DNA of 64,000 nt from Agrypnia vestita (taxonomy: Eukaryota > Arthropoda > Insecta > Trichoptera > Phryganeidae), in contig JADDOH010002625.1 of assembly GCA_016648135.1 (NCBI GenBank), positions 1 to 64,000 of the forward strand. The letters run 5' to 3'. Position 1 is the stretch's first letter. Every line of letters starts with the position of its first letter. Below, piece by piece: positions 1 through 10,304 of this stretch. Below the pieces are notes generated by a model. The model saw nothing but the letters and a program-made list of their open reading frames with translations. It was not told where the DNA came from and made no database searches. The position numbers and the translations under genes were made by a program.

Positions 1-385
1 ATTATTATCGATATCTATACTTATCTGGCAGCGACTCTATAAAAGAATAACTTTTACTTTCCTTCTTAAGATGCAAGTTTGAACTCCGTACATAGTTATC
101 AATAATTTAAAAATATCGTACACAATGAAATATTAGAACAGTATTATTCATCGATAATGATAGCATTCAACTATAAATTCCGAATTTAAATACAAGGTTA
201 GGCATTGAAATGAAAAATCAGATAGTAAAACATAAATTCTTGCATCGTACAAAAGTGAAATGCCATTTTAAAGTGCATTATGAGCGTTATTATTATTATT
301 TCATTAAGTCTATAAAATTATATTTTAGAACTCTTGTACGCCTAGTAATACGATACAATCAGTCTCGTACAATAAAAAATAAGTG
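1..385. other. AT-rich stretch, nothing recognised
   Basis: I see no convincing coding frame, RNA gene or repeat terminus here. Short open frames on either strand show no recognisable motif and are at chance length for this base composition. Confidence 0.5.
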
Positions 386-387
386 CC

Positions 388-456
388 GGTTTAATCTAGC
401 GGCATGATTCTTCTCGTCTAGCGACCAAGCGATCGTGGGTTTGAGCCACTCACCAG
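388..456 (+). repeat. tRNA-like relic, possible SINE head
   Basis: The segment resembles a decayed tRNA-Pro-type sequence. An A-box-like TCTAGCGGCATGATTC is followed about 45 bases later by a B-box-like GGGTTTGAGCC. The arms no longer pair well enough for a functional tRNA, so I read it as the head of an old tRNA-derived SINE or a tRNA pseudogene. No second copy with the same body was seen. Confidence 0.4.
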
Positions 457-1370
457 AAGACAGATTAGAAGAAATAAAAATACAAAAATTGTTGATGGGA
501 TTACGTTCTGTGTAGGCAACTATATTTTTATGTGAATACTTAAATTTTTTTACAAAAATATAAATAATTATTAAGCACACAGGGTATTTTATATTTTATA
601 TATGGTTATAAACTCATAATAATAACGTAAATACTTATTAAATTCTATTATATTTGATGTGATTATAGAAAGAATTAATCGAGGATTTTACGATACTCTG
701 CTCATTTTACAGTTAATTAGAAATCGCTGGATGTGTTAAGAAGTCAGTCGATCATACTCGAAACTACGTGAAATTACATTCTGTATTTAAATCAGTTTTA
801 TTGTTACCTTTTGGCGAAACTACAGATAAAGCGAAACCGGAAGCATCCATTGGCGATTCGGTGTGGCTAATGTGTTCAGGTCGCTTTCCTGATATATCCA
901 TCCCCGACGCTTCAAGTAATTTACAATTTAGTGTAAAATCATAAAACTGTAAAGTAGTCGATTACGTGCAATTCTTTCTGATCCTATGATCTCGTATCAA
1001 TATTATCTCCCAAAAGTCTGAAGAAAGCTGTACAATACTTTATGATACTTCGCTGGAGGATGGGTATTGTTATTATCGGGAAAAGCTCGTAATTCCACAT
1101 TACGTATCTGTAAATTTTCATCGCTTTCAGCATCACTATAGTAAGAGTCATTACTCACATGAACATGATCGGAAACTTTTGATTCGTCAGGGCTATAAAG
1201 ACATTCTTCTTCTGAATCTGGGGTTTATGCTAGGAGTCCAACTTTCTCGTCAAGACATTTTAGTGTATAAATTTCTCTAAAATGAATATAAAATACTGTA
1301 ATAAAAACGTTTAATTATATGATTATATTACCATATATTGTCACCAGATGGCAGAAGCGGAAGGAATTAG
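457..1370. other. Unassigned AT-rich stretch
   Basis: No gene or repeat that I recognise. Short frames only, without motifs. Confidence 0.45.
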
Positions 1371-1707
1371 AATGTATATCTATTTATATCATATAATGTA
1401 TATATGATATAATGGTGGAATTGGTGAACATAGAATTGTGTTAATTGATTACTAAAGTGAGCTCATTCTGATCATAAGCCCTGGGTCACCCTATGAATAC
1501 TTCCATACACGTTTGCCTTATAAATAGCTTTGGCTCTGTCAGACTTCTATAATTTATCCTAGTTATCCCTATGTGGACAAAATCCAGTAATTGTGTTCTC
1601 AGAACATATTTATATATATAAAAAAATGTTTTATAAAAGTTTAATACGTTTAAAGTGTTTCGTTTCGTTTCCCACCGGTACCGCAGCGAATCCGTGAAAA
1701 TATTATA

Positions 1708-2991
1708 TTAGGTCCTTACATATGAAATTGGCGTTTTGCCGTACTGGCAAATTTGATCTCAAATATCTTCTCTTTGGTTAGGAATTCCAAATCCAAATTT
1801 ATACAGCTATTTACTCATGTATTTGTGTTTTGAAAATTATAATTCATTTGTTTTTCCTCAATTGTTTTTTTCTTTGCGTCACTCAGTTTACAAAATGAAA
1901 AACTTGAAATATCGCGTTATTTACGAGTACGAGTTCCACCGTGGCACCAGTGGTGCAGAAACGGCTCGAAGGATTAATGATGTGTATGGCGACGGTGCCG
2001 CAAAAGAAAACACAGTGCGTTTTTGGTTCCAACGTTTTCGTTCTGGAAATTTCGACCTGCAGAACAAGCCCCGTGGACGGCTGGAGACCAAAGTTGATAA
2101 TGAAGAATTGAAGGCTATTGTGGAAGCGGATCCATCGCAAACCACATCCGAGTTAGCTGCAGGCTGCGGTGTTAGTGATAAAACTGTTTTAATCCACTTG
2201 AAGCAAATTGGTAAGGTGAAAAAGCTTGAAAGGTAGGTACCTCACGAATTGAGGAAGCAAATCAACAAACGCGCGTTGACTGCTGCGTTGCATTACTCAA
2301 CCGGCACAATAATGAAGGGATTTTAAATCGAAACATTACCTGTGATGAAAAGTGGATCCTGTACGATAATCGGAAGCGCTCATCGCAATGGCTGAACCCT
2401 GCCGAACCAGCCAAACCATGCCCCAAGCGAAAATTGACTCCAAAAAAGTTACTTGTGAGCGTTTGGTGGACTAGTGCTGGTGTCGTTCACTACAGGTTTC
2501 TTAAATCTGGCCAGACGATTACGGCAGATGTCTATTGTCAGCAACTGCAAACCATGATGGAAAAGCTAGCTGCTAAAAAACCGAGGCTGGTTAATCGCTC
2601 TAGGCCACTGCTGCTTCATGATAACGCTAGACCACACACTGCACAACAGACGGCTACCAATTTAGAGGAGCTTCAATTGGAATGTCTAAGACATCCACCG
2701 TACTCTCCGGACCTTGCCCCAACAGATTACCATTTTTTTCGAAATTTGGATAACTTCTTGCAAAGGAAAAAATTCAACTCCGATAGGGCAGTCCAAACCG
2801 CATTCAAAGATTTTATTGATTCCCGTCCGAATGGTTTTTTTAGTAAAGGGATCGATGAACTACCTGTGAGATGGCAAAAGTGCATAGATAGCAATGGTAC
2901 ATACTTTGATTAAATAAATATATTATAATAAAAAAAAATCGGCTTTATGTTCCTCCCATACTAAACGCCAATTTCATATGTAAGGACCTAA
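1708..2991 (+). mobile_element. mariner transposon, copy 1 (defective)
   Basis: A full-length Tc1/mariner element of about 1.28 kb. The ends are perfect inverted repeats of about 29 bp beginning TTAGGTCCTTACATATG, flanked by the expected TA duplication (1706-1707 and 2992-2993). The encoded protein resembles the cecropia subfamily, the group that includes human Hsmar1. It is inserted in an R1 repeat. A paralogous uninterrupted site at about 3571-3610 shows the pre-insertion sequence with a single TA. The copy at 22374-23660 is nearly identical, so both insertions are probably young. Confidence 0.95.
1895..2913 (+). pseudogene. mariner transposase, broken (copy 1)
   Basis: DDD-type mariner transposase remnant. 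The N-terminal paired-like DNA-binding region starts at ATG 1895 (MKNLKYRVIYEYEF) and reads to a premature TAG at 2234-2236, where copy 2 has a Trp codon. A one-base deletion near 2253 then shifts the frame relative to copy 2. The catalytic half is open from about 2434, with LLHDNARPH and SPDLAPTDYHFF. The second and third catalytic Asp are separated by 34 residues, the mariner D34D signature, and the first Asp lies in TCDEKW. Normal mariner proteins have about 340-350 residues, so the whole length is represented but not translatable as one chain. It cannot supply transposase, although its ends may still be mobilised in trans. Confidence 0.93.
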
Positions 2992-3684
2992 TATTTTTCA
3001 AAAAAATTACGTGAAATTTAACTCGTTGGGCATGATAGTCATTTCTGGTTCCGTTTTTATACACCCAAACTTTTTTTAAATATTTCTTCCAAGGCTTCCG
3101 TAACCTTGGGGAGTGACAGGAGCCATCTATGGTCGTTCCAATAACAAGTTTTGCAGCTATATACATAGGTTTTGCAGCTGGCAATGATACTTTTTTAATG
3201 TGGTATATTAGGTAATATTCTTTTAAATGTCTATTTATATTATATCTATTTATATTATATAATATATATCAATTGATATCATATAATGTATATATGATAT
3301 AATGGTAGAATGGGTGAATATTGCATTGTGTTAATTGATCAGTTAAGTCGGCTCATGCAGGTCATATGTCCTGGGCGACCCTATAAAGACTTTCATACAC
3401 TTTTACCTTATAAATAGCTTCGTCTCCATGACATTTCTATAATTTGTCTTAAATTATCCCACTGTAGACAAAAGCCAGTAATTGTTTTCTCAGAAAATAC
3501 ATATAAAAATATTTTTTATAAAAGTTTAAATTGTTTAAAGTGTTTCATTTCGTTTAGTACCGCAGCGAATCCGTGAAAATATGATATTTTTCAAATAGAT
3601 TACGTAAATTCTTCTTCAAATATAGCAAATTTATTTTGTGGTGACATAATAATAATTTATATAAATTAACTTTGTTAAAACCAC

Positions 3685-3737
3685 TTATTTATTGAAAAAA
3701 TTCAACATGTTTCGAAGCCAATGGCTTCTTCGTCAGG
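3685..3737 (-). ncRNA. Hammerhead-like ribozyme motif (P1)
   Basis: On the minus strand the sequence reads CUGACGA, a perfect six-base-pair hairpin (GAAGCC/GGCUUC, loop AUU), then GAAAC. A short UUGAA/UUCAA stem and AAUAAA-like sequence follow. CUGANGA-stem II-GAAA is the conserved hammerhead core, and minimal hammerheads are known from PLE terminal repeats. The cleavage-site triplet and stem I cannot be assigned with confidence from one monomer. Confidence 0.6.
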
Positions 3738-3931
3738 ATAACAAAAATAATATTTAAAAATCGAAGTATAGATCAAAATATTAAAAAGTTATACATGGAA
3801 AATGATAATATAAAGTACCTACTTAACATGAAAATAAATTTAAAAGATAACTATTTGCAAAGAGAACCTAATTATTTATAATATTCAATTTACTGTTTAC
3901 ACTCTTTCTTATTTCCAAAATTTCTAATTTA

Positions 3932-4168
3932 TCAAATTGTGATTCTGTATAATTTTGTATGTAAAATTTGTAAACCCTTATTAATATCAAAAGAATGATC
4001 CATAGCCGAAAGATGGTTAGAAAATTCGGAATAATTATTACTATTTAAACACCTTAAGTGTTCCTTAACTCTAATTTCAAAATTTCTACACGTTTTTCCT
4101 ATATAAAAATAATCACAATCATTACAAATTAATTTATAAACACCCGATTTTTTAAAAAAATTAAAATT
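3932..4168 (-). pseudogene. GIY-YIG endonuclease end of a PLE polyprotein
   Basis: The last roughly 75 codons of a Penelope-like polyprotein. The PLE endonuclease nicks target DNA to prime reverse transcription. Visible are GVYKLICNDC (GIY motif plus a CxxC pair), YFYIGKTCR (YIG motif), FEIRVKEHL, and the two downstream His in FSNHLSAMDHSF. Together they fit the CCHH zinc finger built into PLE-type GIY-YIG domains. The open frame continues upstream to 4459, but that part reads through the flanking R1 and GC-rich DNA and is not part of the enzyme. No reverse transcriptase domain remains. Confidence 0.85.
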
Positions 4169-4300
4169 AAGTGGTTTTAACAAAGTTAGTTTATATAAAT
4201 TATAGATTACGTAAAACTTATCATCATTTCTGGTTCCGTTTTTATGCACCCAAACTTTTTTTAAATATTCGTTCCAAGGCTTCCGCAACCTTGGGGCGCG

Positions 4301-4640
4301 GCGGGAGCCTTGCGGGCCGCTGCAGATGCCGCCAAAAAAATTTTGGCCTGCTTCATCGGCCGAAATAGTCCAGGGGCGTACCGGTGCAGCGGGTAGACAA
4401 GGCGAGGGCGGGTCAGCGACCCGACAAAACGCAAGCCACGCTGCGTCTAGTCGTTCCATCCGTGCACGATTTTTTCAGATCTCGGTTCACACGAGCGATA
4501 AAACCGCCACCGCGCAAAAGCTTCACTTCTGCATCGCGGCCCCGTTTTTCGGACGTGCGGCGTGATTTTGTCTTTCTGCGGCGTTGACTGATTTACCTGT
4601 ACTGGAAGTTCTCGCTCCGATTTGAAGCGACTTAGATCAA
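4301..4640. other. GC-rich block of unknown nature
   Basis: About 340 bp clearly richer in G and C than the surroundings, immediately downstream of R1 copy b. Short frames exist in several registers, but none matches a family I know. It may be part of a longer form of R1 or a separate repeat. About 250 bp of plain AT-rich DNA follows. Confidence 0.4.
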
Positions 4641-4887
4641 GATTCGCGATAGACTTGGAAAGAAGGTGTGCTAAAAATAGATGTTTTTTTGGTCCTGACA
4701 TTTCTGATGCAATATTGCTGCAACGCTATATTTCAAAATACTTAATGTTTTAAAATAGTATGAGTAATCTCACAGACAAAGTAAATGAAATTCTACATTG
4801 GTAAATATATATATTTTTTTGTCATTAGTGTTGCGTGGTACCTAAAAAAGATATGCTTACAGTTTAAATATCGTGTCAAATAAATTA

Positions 4888-5000
4888 TATGGCAATCAGA
4901 CGCGTGCAATCAAAATTTTTAAGCAGGTATGCATGTATTTTGAAAAAAAAAAGAAATGTTACATTTGTCGGATATTATAGTATAAATAATATTAAAATCT
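4888..5000 (+). repeat. R4 dispersed repeat, copy 1
   Basis: Shares CAGACGCGTGCA and the following pattern (a run near GCATG, then TATTTTG with an A-run, then ATTTGTCGGATATTATAGTAT) with sequences at about 38265-38400 and 62110-62240. Unclassified, non-coding. Confidence 0.45.
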
Positions 5001-5159
5001 AAATTTTGTTATAGGAATTCGGAGAGATGCGTATTTAAGAATGTTCTTAGGTTTTCACGGCCACTCAGAATCTTCAAGTTTGTGTTTACTGGGGTATTAT
5101 GCCGTGTTGTTACGACCTTTCGGGCCGACGAATTCCCATTGCAGGGTCCATAATCAGGG

Positions 5160-5680
5160 ATGATGTGTTGTTGTGAGATGTTGAGATCAGCGAAGGATCG
5201 AGATCGCTTAGAACAGACGGTGTATATAGACTCGATTGTCAAGACTGCGATAAAGTATACGTGGGGCAAACGGCGCGTACCATTTCCAAAAGGGTCAACG
5301 AGCACAAACGGGCATGCAAACTCGGTCATCCAGAAAAATCAGCATTGGCTGAGCATTTTCTGGATACCGGCCATCATTTTGCATTCGAACCGAAAATCCT
5401 TGGAAAGCCTAAGAGTCACCATGCGCGTCTTATCAAGGAAGCACTAGAAATCTACAAGCATCCGATAAACATTAATAGAGATGATGGTCTCAAATTAAAA
5501 ACATCTTGGTATCCGGCGCTTCAAAGTCATTCTCGTTCGCAGACCTCCGCAGAGATAGTGATTCAACAACAGATTGATAGACATACAACACAATACAACC
5601 ACATTCATGACCTTCGGCACGGGTATTGCAAAGCCGATAACTTAACGACCACAACACTCAACATTCAAGGCAACACATCA
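5160..5680 (+). pseudogene. GIY-YIG endonuclease segment of a PLE polyprotein (P2)
   Basis: Read in the frame of 5219, the sequence gives GVYRLDCQDC (GIY plus CxxC), DKVYVGQTAR (YIG), SKRVNEHKRAC and AEHFLDTGHHF. These are the GIY-YIG fold and the CCHH zinc-binding residues typical of Penelope-like elements. A following LIKEALEIYKHP segment fits the end of the domain. The frame stays open to 5833 but runs into the terminal repeat, so the true C-terminus is probably before about 5650. No start codon belongs to it, because the protein normally begins far upstream with the reverse transcriptase. P1 and P4 carry related but clearly different endonucleases, so at least two PLE lineages are present. 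Confidence 0.88.
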
Positions 5681-5684
5681 GCCC

Positions 5685-5755
5685 TGATGATGGACCCTGC
5701 AATGGGATCCGAAACGTCGGCCCGAAAGGTCGTAACAACACGGCATAATACCCCA
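5685..5755 (+). ncRNA. Hammerhead-like motif in PLE terminal repeat (P2)
   Basis: CUGAUGA is followed by a hairpin (GGACCC pairing with GGGAUCC, one bulge), GAAAC, and then a CGGCC/GGUCG hairpin ending at GUA. The order and the NUH-like GUA match a type I hammerhead with its cleavage site after stem III. An inverted, partly overlapping copy lies at about 5095-5160. Degenerate relatives are at 16729 and 51696. Confidence 0.6.
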
Positions 5756-5789
5756 GTAAAAACAAACTTGAAGATGCGTATTTTTTTCA

Positions 5790-6160
5790 TACAAATTGTA
5801 CTAAAGTATAGCATTGTATTGCTTTTTAGTTGATTTTCGAATAAATTGTCATAAAATATCTTAATTTTCGTTTATATATAATATAAATTTCATATAACCT
5901 ACAGCAGGACTATTCAGGATTACTTAACATATAATATAGAATATAAGAATATAATATAGATGTGGAACTCGAAAAACTCACCTGACGTTTCGATTTTCAC
6001 GAAATTCATAATAATATCAATATCTCGATAACAATGTTTTCAAGATATTGACAATTTTTAGTTTTTTTCGTTTTGAAAGATAAACACGTCATGATCCTGT
6101 GACTGCGTCGATTTAATTAATCACAATGTAGGTAAATTATTATAATAGTACTTTGCAAAA
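5790..6160. other. AT-rich spacer with one weak motif
   Basis: No gene. On the minus strand near 5963-6005 there is GAATTTCGTGAAAATC followed by GAAACGTC, which resembles a decayed PLE hammerhead (hairpin then GAAAC) but lacks an intact CUGANGA. Treated as weak. Confidence 0.3.
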
Positions 6161-6163
6161 CAT

Positions 6164-6585
6164 TGTCACGTTATGGCAAGCAAAAGGAATGGCACACCGT
6201 CCGAATTCCTTGTAATATGTCACAACACTATCGAAACATCGAGAATAGTCTACAGAAATCTACAATTATCTACAGCATTTGCGAAAAATCTAAAAACACC
6301 CGGAAAAGCCAAGAAGCAATGAGAACCTTCTCCTAAACACTAGAATAATCTAGAAGTTTCGTTAATCCAGTTTTTGGATATTATCCGGCAATATTATATC
6401 ATCCGGCAGAGTTCTCATGTTTAACAGATCGTTTCAGTGCGAAGTAAGCGTGAGCCGCGAGACCACGCCCCGTGTGGTCAGTCGTGAATTGCGAAGCGAT
6501 AAATAAAGCGAATAATCAAGCAAAGTATCTAATTGGCGATATAAATAAGCGATAAATAATACGTGCGAAAATGGAATATTCTAGA
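6164..6585 (+). repeat. Partial LTR (family L), copy A
   Basis: Starts TGTCACG and shares with the copies at 27681, 34912 and 46873 an ordered set of phrases: AGAACCTTCTCCT, ACACTAGAATAATCTAGAA, a region around TCAGTTCG/TCAGTGCG with GCGAAGT, CAGTCGTGA, then GCGATAAATAA. It is cut short of the TGACA end seen in the complete copies. Interpreted as a truncated solo LTR. Confidence 0.6.
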
Positions 6586-6599
6586 TAGATACATAAAAT

Positions 6600-7540
6600 C
6601 GAGAATTCAGTACATTTTAAATTAGCAATCCTCAGCAAATGCATTCAAAATATTTTTTTAAGTTTCAAGATATTTCTGCCTTTGCTTTTATAGGTACCCC
6701 AAATATATTATGCAGACTTCTATAATTTATCTTAATTTATATGATTATTATTTTAACTGTTGCCAAGTTTATGATTATACAAGCTGTAATCCGTAAAAAA
6801 TGACGGTTCCTATGGAATAAGTATTTACTTATAGCCGACAACCATGAAATAGTGATAACGACTTTTTTTATAAATTTCCCCTGCCGGCAGTTAAAGGTGC
6901 TATTTAAACCCTGGCGATTGTGCTGGGCGGAACATTAAATGGTTCTCGTCTTTGCTAAAATATGTAGTGTATTTTAGACGTGTGAAGCAGGCTCGGCGGC
7001 AGCAATATTATTATCGTTGCCGCCTTTGGGTTTACTGCCCTATCTCCGGCCGTTTAATTTCATTTTTAAACAGTGAATTCGAATGAAATTACGGACGTTA
7101 CGCGAAGTTACAGGGACAGACAGGCAGACAGACGGATGGACGAACAGACAATGAAATTAGTATGTTTGATAGCACGAGAACTATGAGTTTACAGATAATA
7201 TCGGAAAAATGTAATTTTAAAGTTAATACATTATCTAAATATCTTCAGAATCATAAAAACACATTCTACAACTGGTGTTGATCCTAGATTTATGAGTGTT
7301 TTTAAGTCTATTTAAATGTATATAAGTAAGGATTTTCCCATTTTTATCGTTTGCTTATGACGACGTGTAAGGAGGCGTGTGCTAAAGAGGCCGACGTGTG
7401 ACGTCATAGCTACAATAAAGTGACGTGTGCAAATGTAAGAAAACAATAGTTTTAGAGAAATATTGGAATATATTTGAGGGAAAATTAAATAATGTTTAAC
7501 GTTTTTAACAAATATAATTGATATATAAGAATATATAAGA
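6600..7540. other. Unassigned stretch with short repeats
   Basis: No gene found. It holds an R1 scrap (GCAGACTTCTATAATTTATC, 6713-6732), a relic resembling the repeat at 58743 (AGCTGTAATCCG then ATGACGG, 6780-6807), a degenerate ACAGACAG microsatellite near 7115-7140, and a TGACGTCA palindrome at 7399-7406. Confidence 0.4.
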
Positions 7541-7544
7541 CCTG

Positions 7545-7942
7545 TGTCCGCCCAATCATGACGTAATGTATCGAGACAAGGGCTGACACTACCAGAACTA
7601 AAAATCTCCCAAGATCAACTGAGATGAAGACTCTCCGACCCATTGCGACCCATCCGAGACCGAGTGAGGAATTCCGAAATACGAAGGCCTTGTGACGTCG
7701 AGGATATTGTCCGATGGAGAAGATCTAGAAGACGTTACCGGAGAGATCATGTGGAGAGAGCTTGTTCTGATAGAGTAGTGAGCGTAGCAGCGAACAAGCT
7801 GCCGTCTGGTACCAGACTCCCAGGAAGACCGCATAAAAGATGGCGAAATAGCTTCACATCTGTATCACAGGAACAGGCTCCGAGCAATGACAGGACACAG
7901 TCCTAGATGAAGCAGAAGAAGAAGAAGAAGAAGAAGAAGAAT
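7545..7942 (+). pseudogene. RTE-type non-LTR retrotransposon 3' end
   Basis: C-terminal tail of a reverse transcriptase polyprotein. One frame reads RDRVRNSEIRRPCDVEDIVRW, RRDHVER, then PSGTRLPGRPHKRW and NSFTSVSQEQ. These phrases are characteristic of the tail of RTE-like elements in insects. Upstream, 7545-7640 gives a decayed KTCVRPIMTY-like segment in another frame, so the copy is frameshifted. The element ends in an (AGA)n tract at 7914-7942, fitting the simple-repeat tails of RTE elements. Confidence 0.8.
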
Positions 7943-8149
7943 TTTTTTTATACAGCTGTACACAGCATTGTAAACAACGGCGTTCGGAGTTGCTGGAGAA
8001 TCATATTAAATTAAATTTAAAATAGATTTAAAAATATTTTTCATATAGCGTGTATGTTCTTAGAATAGTTATAAAAAGTACTTCGCAAAATGTATATACA
8101 TGAAAAAATATATAATGGTCTATAAAACAAGTTTGAAGATTGTAAGTAT

Positions 8150-8475
8150 TGATTTTCGGGCGTATTCTGGTGTATACGTTAAATAATTCGGAAAATAACA
8201 TAAACATTTTCTAAATAAATTCAAAATTACTAGCTGCGAAATCTTTGTATACTATTTCATATGCCTACAGATATCTCTAGCATAATCCCTTCAAACGTAT
8301 GTAAGATTTTCAGATTAGGAACATAATACAACTTTGTACATTACATTGAGTAGAGGGATCACTTGAGCCAGCTCATTCAGATCGTAAGCGTTGGGCCATC
8401 CTATAAAAAGACGTTTCTCAGATAAATAGCTTCTTTGTCTCTGTAAGACTTTTATAATTTATATTTATAAAAATG
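8150..8475 (+). repeat. R1 dispersed repeat, copy c
   Basis: Contains the 5' R1 portion (GGGCGTATTCTGGTGTATAC, AAATAATTCGGAAAATA) and the core GGATCACTTGAGCCAGCTC, followed by ATAAATAGCTTC and TAAGACTTTTATAATTTAT. The same 5' portion recurs at 39475, 48815 and 62400. Confidence 0.65.
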
Positions 8476-9405
8476 TTTAGGGATAGGGGGGAGGTATATT
8501 TATACCCCGAATTCAGAGTCAATTCTAAGATGTTTTAAAGGTTAAGTAAGGTTAGCATAATTTTTAAGCCAGAATTCAGAGTAAATACTTAGATAATTGA
8601 AAGGTTAAGGTAAGCCTTAAAAGTGTTATTTTGTACTTAAAATTAAGCTTTTAAACGCTGGTTAAATATAATATAAAATATAAAAATTAGGAAAACCGCC
8701 ATCGCCACTATTGGTGAGTTGAGTTTTCATGGTGTGAAAATATTCCGTTGCATGTTGCGCGCGCATTTCGTTGCATCCAAAAATTCACTCTAACGCTAAT
8801 TTTAAAAATGTTTAAACGACATTTATCTGCATCACTATTGACATTAGCAAATTGGTGTTTCAACATTTTCGACTCATAATTTAGGAAAGAATCTACCTGT
8901 AAAGTATTGTGGACTAGCTCTATTTCACCCTGTATAAAATGTATCAAAATTTTATAACGCTGTTTTTATGAAAAAAAAATTAATGGTGTACCTCCGCTGA
9001 GTAATATTTCTATTTAAAAATAACGCAAAGTAAGCAGGTAGCATATAATTAATTTTAAACGTGACAGCAAAAACTTGGAGTTAATCATCTTTCAAATATA
9101 GAATGATAATTACGTCGTAAAAAATCATGGCGCCTAGCGTAAAAATTACATCACCACGTAATAAAATTTAAACGAAAACGTGTTGTATCGGTCCGTATTT
9201 CGTACGCATTCTTGAATGCAAATCGTTTGAAGCAGGACATGTTCGGACAGTGGTGAGAATTGAAAAAATTACGGAATGTAGACGATGGAATTGAGACTGG
9301 TATTTTTGTCTAGTGTTGGCTCAAGTATCGTAGATTTAAGGCACTCCAATTGGTCAACTTTGCGAATGTTAATTTTGAATTTTATATTTCGCAAAAATAA
9401 ATATC
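8476..9405. other. Unassigned AT-rich stretch
   Basis: Nothing recognised. A loose direct duplication is visible (GAATTCAGAGTCAATTCTAAG near 8510, then GAATTCAGAGTAAATACTTAG near 8572). Confidence 0.4.
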
Positions 9406-9411
9406 GAAATA

Positions 9412-9946
9412 CACGGTGTCTCACAGCCAGTAGCAAAAATCGAAAAGGAAGATTTCTGTCTTGATTATGACTAGAAAATGTTGGAGCAACCACGATAATA
9501 TCAATAGTTATGGACATATGCAGAATCAAGTTTTGCATTTTTTTCTATAGTTCTGACTTATTTTTTGAAAAAAGTTAAACTATCATTACAGTAACTAATA
9601 TCGATTATGATAAATTTATTCGTTTTAATACAATTCGAATAAAATGATAATAAAAACCTTGTAAAAAAATAAAAAAATATTTTTTTTACAAGGTTGTTAT
9701 CGTTATATTTGAGTTGTATTGAAGAAAATGAATTTTTCATAATCAATATACGTTACTGTTATGATAGGTCAACTTTTTGCAAAAAATAAGTCAGAAATAT
9801 TGAATAAAATGCAAATCTTTACATTGCATATTTCCATTACTATTTATATTATCCATAACTATAACACAGTTGCTTAAATATTTTCGTCTTATTATCGGGA
9901 CAGGAGTAAACCTGTAGAGTTTTGCTACTAGCTATGAGACACCCCG
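9412..9946. repeat. Foldback MITE, copy 1
   Basis: A 535-bp element that is almost entirely one imperfect palindrome. The left end CACGGTGTCTCACAGCCAGT pairs with the right end TGAGACACCCCG, with TA on both sides. Internal phrases such as ATCATTACAGTAAC and CATAACTAT recur in inverted form and are shared with the elements at 34251 and 63091. No coding sequence. The TA flanks suggest mobilisation by a Tc1/mariner-type enzyme. Confidence 0.75.
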
Positions 9947-10129
9947 TATAAAAAATTTTAGTACAGGAATATTTAATTTTTTTTACAAATTTTACCTGAT
10001 TATTAATTAATTTGGCTCAATATTAATTAACACGTTCTTCCTATCAAGAATCTCTAAATTGTTTATCTGCGATAATTTGCGATTTATCAATTCTTAAAAT
10101 AAGATAAGTGTTAATATTAACTCAAATAT

Positions 10130-10304
10130 TAATCACGTAAAATTTGTTAACAATCATCGATTGAATATTTTTCTACTTAACCAATATGCCCCTTCTAATA
10201 ACTATGTAATTTTCTAATTGAATCTTCTTCCCCTCTCCTTTTCAACTTATTTCTCTAACCCTTTCACAATATAAATCTGTATTTAACTTTAGTATACTAA
10301 TGAT
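10130..10304 (+). repeat. Pyrimidine-rich leader of a hammerhead-bearing repeat
   Basis: AATATTTTTCTACTTAA, then C/T-rich sequence and TTTAGTATACTAATGAT, parallels 14255-14390, which directly precedes the hammerhead-like motif there. Here the two parts are separated by an RTE-type insertion. Confidence 0.45.

Larger units (their letters stand above)
1376..3130 (+). repeat. R1 dispersed repeat, copy a (split by mariner)
   Basis: First of about a dozen copies of an interspersed repeat (called R1 here). Recurring landmarks are an AT-rich start with TATATGATATAATGG, a block resembling GTGATCACTTAAGCCAGCTC, a TATAAATAG box, then ACAAAATCCAGTAATTG and AACATAT, and a tail GTGTTTCGTTTCG followed by CCGCAGCGAATCCGTGAAAA. 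The copy is interrupted at 1708-2991 by a mariner and resumes at 2994. Its far part, around 3025-3112, is repeated at 4224-4300. I see no coding capacity. The TATA-like box suggests an LTR or other promoter-bearing element, but the class is not determined. Confidence 0.7.
3654..4203 (-). mobile_element. Penelope-like element fragment P1
   Basis: A 5'-truncated Penelope-like retroelement on the minus strand, about 550 bp. It has a GIY-YIG endonuclease C-terminus (about 4165 down to 3932), a hammerhead-like motif in the 3' part (3709-3736), and inverted copies of about 30 bp at its two ends (AACTTTGTTAAAACCACTTA at 3668-3687 and its reverse complement near 4167-4190). Inverted partial terminal repeats are typical of PLE insertions. 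It lies inside R1 copy b. Confidence 0.8.
3247..4300 (+). repeat. R1 dispersed repeat, copy b (split by PLE)
   Basis: Second R1 copy in direct tandem orientation behind copy a. The same landmarks recur: TATATGATATAATGGT, TATAAATAGCTTCGTCTC, ACAAAAGCCAGTAATTG and CCGCAGCGAATCCGTGAAAA. Around 3571-3610 it carries the uninterrupted version of the site where mariner copy 1 is inserted. A Penelope-like fragment occupies about 3654-4203, after which R1 sequence resumes and matches copy a downstream of its mariner. Confidence 0.65.
5037..5771 (+). mobile_element. Penelope-like element P2 with target duplication
   Basis: A short PLE insertion flanked by a 12-bp direct repeat, AGATGCGTATTT, at 5025-5036 and 5772-5783. 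Its layout is an inverted terminal repeat copy (5037-5160), an endonuclease coding segment (about 5165-5680), then the terminal repeat in forward orientation (5685-5771). Both ends match the ends of the 130-bp insertion at 41984-42113, which confirms the borders. The reverse transcriptase part is missing, so it is 5' truncated. Confidence 0.88.

Noticed and set aside
2945..3184. Minus-strand frame with LRKPWKKYLKKVWVYKNGTR, also seen near 4224-4300
   Set aside because: The similarity is explained by the duplicated R1 repeat at the DNA level. Too few differences exist to test for coding constraint, and no known family matches.
4169..4459. Upstream extension of the P1 endonuclease frame into GC-rich DNA
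   Set aside because: The extra 100 or so residues are read-through of R1 and flanking GC-rich sequence. The PLE border near 4203 separates them from the real domain.
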